Shown here piece by piece: positions 62,129 to 64,000 of a stretch of 64,000 nt of DNA (positions within the stretch are counted from its first letter, which is position 1; each line of letters begins with the position of its first letter). The translations under genes were made by a program, and so were the position numbers. The DNA comes from Auanema rhodensis (taxonomy: Eukaryota > Nematoda > Chromadorea > Rhabditida > Rhabditidae), in the NCBI GenBank assembly GCA_964057225.1, contig OZ059897.1, positions 62,001 through 126,000 on the forward strand, written 5' to 3'. Below the pieces are notes generated by a model that was not told where the DNA came from, did not search any database, and worked only from the letters and a program-made list of their open reading frames with translations.

Positions 62129-64000
62129 ACATCACGTATACATTTAATTAGCATAAATTAAAGTTTACGTAAATTTCAAAGTCATGGTTACCATGAACCA
62201 ATATCAATGAAAATTTGTTTTAAGACTAATATGGACATGGGGAATCTAATTTTGAAAACTGCATCTCTTTATCTTTCACGTGAAGCAAGTTACATACCAA
62301 GTGCACATCACGTGTACATTTAATTAGCATAAATTAAAATTCACGTAAATTTCAAAGTCATGGTTACCATGCACCAATATCAATAAAAATTTGTTTTTAG
62401 ACTAATATGGACATGGGGAATCTAATTTTGAAAACCGCATCTCTTTATCTTTCACGTGAAGCGAGTTACATACCAAGTGCACATCACGTGTACATTTAAT
62501 TAGCATAAATTAAAGTTCACGTAAATTTCAAAGTCATGGTTACCATGCACCAATATCAATAAAAATTTGTTTTTAGACTAATATGGACATGGGGAATCTA
62601 ATTTTGAAAACCGCATCTCTTTATCTTTCACGTGAAGCGAGTTACATACCAAGTGCACATCACGTGTACATTTAATTAGCATAAATTAAAGTTCACGTAA
62701 ATTTCAAAGTCATGGTTACCATGCACCAATATCAATAAAAATTTGTTTTTAGACTAATATGGACATGGGGAATCTAATTTTGAAAACCGCATCTCTTTAT
62801 CTTTCACGTGAAGCGAGTTACATACTAAGTGCACATCACGTGTACATTTAATTAGCATAAATTAAAGTTCACGTAAATTTCAAAGTCATGGTTACCATGC
62901 ACCAATATCAATAAAAATTTGTTTTTAGACTAATATGGACATGGGGAATCTAATTTTGAAAACCGCATCTCTTTATCTTTCACGTGAAGCGAGTTACATA
63001 CCAAGTGCACATCACGTGTACATTTAATTAGCATAAATTAAAGTTCACGTAAATTTCAAAGTCATGGTTACCATGAACCAATATCAATAAAAATTTGTTT
63101 TTAGACTAATATGTACATGGGGAATCTAATTTTGAAAACCGCATCTCTTTATCTTTCACGTGAAGCGAGTTACATACCAAGTGCACATCACGTGTACATT
63201 TAATTAGCATAAATTAAAGTTCACGTAAATTTCAAAGTCATGGTTACCATGCACCAATATCAATAAAAATTTGTTTTTAGACTAATATGGACATGGGGAA
63301 TCTAATTTTGAAAACCGCATCTCTTTATCTTTCACGTGAAGCGAGTTACATACCAAGTGCACATCACGTGTACATTTAATTAGCATAAATTAAAGTTCAC
63401 GTAAATTTCAAAGTCATGGTTACCATGCACCAATATCAATAAAAATTTGTTTTTAGACTAATATGGACATGGGGAATCTAATTTTGAAAACCGCATCTCT
63501 TTGTCTTTCACGTGAAGCGAGTTACATACCAAGTGCACATCACGTGTACATTTAATTAGCATAAATTAAAGTTCACGTAAATTTCAAAGTCATGGTTACC
63601 ATGAACCAATATCAATAAAAATTTGTTTTTAGACTAATATGGACATGGGGAATCTAATTTTGAAAACCGCATCTCTTTATCTTTCACGTGAAGCGAGTTA
63701 CATACCAAGTGCACATCACGTGTACATTTAATTAGCATAAATTAAAGTTCACGTAAATTTCAAAGTCATGGTTACCATGAACCAATATCAATAAAAATTT
63801 GTTTTTAGACTAATATGGACATGGGGAATCTAATTTTGAAAACCGCATCTCTTTATCTTTCACGTGAAGCAAGTTACATACCAAGTGCACATCACGTGTA
63901 CATTTAATTAGCATAAATTAAAGTTCACGTAAATTTCAAAGTCATGGTTACCATGAAGCAATATCAATAAAAATTTGTTTTTAGACTAATATGGACATGG
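62129..64000 (+). repeat. HOR copy 4, cut by the window edge
   Basis: It matches copy 1 for its first ten monomers and into the c70g monomer (63958). It has an intact first monomer (g10a at 62138, t94a at 62222) and one private change at about 63114. The rest lies beyond the window. Confidence 0.9.
63889..64000 (+). repeat. Partial last monomer (112 of 176 bases)
   Basis: The window ends at monomer position 112, within the GGGG run, in a c68a+c70g unit. The break is due to the window edge, not to the array ending. Confidence 0.95.

Larger units (their letters stand above)
1..64000 (+). repeat. 176-bp satellite DNA array, 363.6 monomers
   Basis: The entire window is a head-to-tail tandem array of one 176-base unit. 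Units begin at 1, 177, 353 and so on to 63889, which is exactly 363 x 176 + 1. Variant sites checked throughout the window all fall at the same monomer coordinate. Orientation never changes and no unrelated sequence interrupts the array. Monomers differ by a few substitutions each and never by visible indels. Consensus G+C is about 32%. A unit of about 175-180 bases arranged in higher-order repeats is typical of centromeric or pericentromeric satellites in plants and animals, so a heterochromatic and possibly centromeric role is inferred, not shown. I do not recognise the family. The first-base phase is arbitrary because the window starts inside the array. Confidence 0.98.
42593..64000 (+). 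repeat. Array domain B (c70g / t174g / a45t / a143g variant set)
   Basis: This domain is defined by variants not seen in domain A: c70g (43542 to 63958), t174g (44350 to 50158), a45t, c64g (44768, 46176, 49344), a143g (55583 to 63503) and t94a. c170t (42586 to 62826) is also confined to the right part. t142c and g112t essentially disappear. The monomer backbone and register are unchanged, so this is the same family homogenised separately. Confidence 0.8.

Noticed and set aside
1-64000. CRISPR array
   Set aside because: The repeats are contiguous 176-base units without unique spacers, and there are no cas genes.
1-64000. Hidden transposon, LTR, rDNA, telomere repeat or gene island within the array
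   Set aside because: The 176-base register is unbroken from end to end, so no foreign insertion is present.
1-64000. Array produced by assembly error or artificial sequence
   Set aside because: Nested HORs, private singletons, chimeric monomers and integer-monomer slips form a coherent evolutionary pattern, unlike simple duplication of one consensus. Assembly duplication of the large block cannot be wholly excluded without reads.
1-64000. CENP-B box
   Set aside because: No segment of the consensus fits the CENP-B box core on either strand.

Overview
The whole 64,000-base window is one uninterrupted satellite DNA array: 363 complete head-to-tail copies of a 176-base monomer plus a 112-base partial copy at the right edge, all in the same orientation. 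Every position checked keeps the same phase (monomer n starts at 176(n-1)+1, with its first bases ACATCACGTG). There is therefore no net insertion or deletion in 64 kb. Monomers differ only by substitutions, usually about one to four each against the consensus. The consensus is AT-rich (57 of 176 bases, about 32% G+C). I see no protein-coding gene, RNA gene, transposon, simple-sequence tract, inversion or non-satellite base. The organism is a eukaryote, since a megasatellite of nucleosome-like unit length organised into higher-order repeats is typical of centromeric or other heterochromatic arrays. A plant is plausible from the unit length, but I do not recognise the family and cannot name a species.

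Although the monomers look alike, a small set of shared variant sites acts as a barcode and exposes layered higher-order repeat (HOR) structure. Variants are written as monomer position and change: c68a, c70g, g112a, g112t, t138a, t142c, c145t, g159a, t163a, a45c, a45t, t174g, c170t, a143g and others.

Layout. (1) 1-9 kb holds 5-, 4- and 14-monomer HORs that share a five-monomer cassette. (2) 9-41 kb holds a large, near-identical segmental duplication. About 12.7-25.3 kb reappears at about 26.9-40.8 kb, with the offset stepping from 81 to 85 to 87 to 88 monomers, so the copies differ by whole monomers only. (3) 41.2-42.6 kb holds a third copy of a segment already seen at 32.0-33.6 kb and forms a transition. 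(4) 42.6-50.7 kb carries a different variant vocabulary, with a tandem 8-monomer HOR and an 18-monomer-offset duplication. (5) 50.7-53.7 kb is a less homogenised stretch with many private mutations. (6) From 54.2 kb to the edge there are four tandem HOR copies of 16, 15, 14 and at least 10.6 monomers. Their differences can be read as single in-register recombination events, including a chimeric monomer at 59665.

There is no gene system to describe. Three 60-codon minus-strand ORFs are chance products of one substitution (a100g) carried on copies of the same duplicated block. The items most worth a second look are the indel-free register, the recombination history that can be read monomer by monomer, the sharp vocabulary switch at 41-43 kb, and the conserved dyad/CACGTG motifs in each monomer, one of which matches the budding-yeast CDEI consensus.
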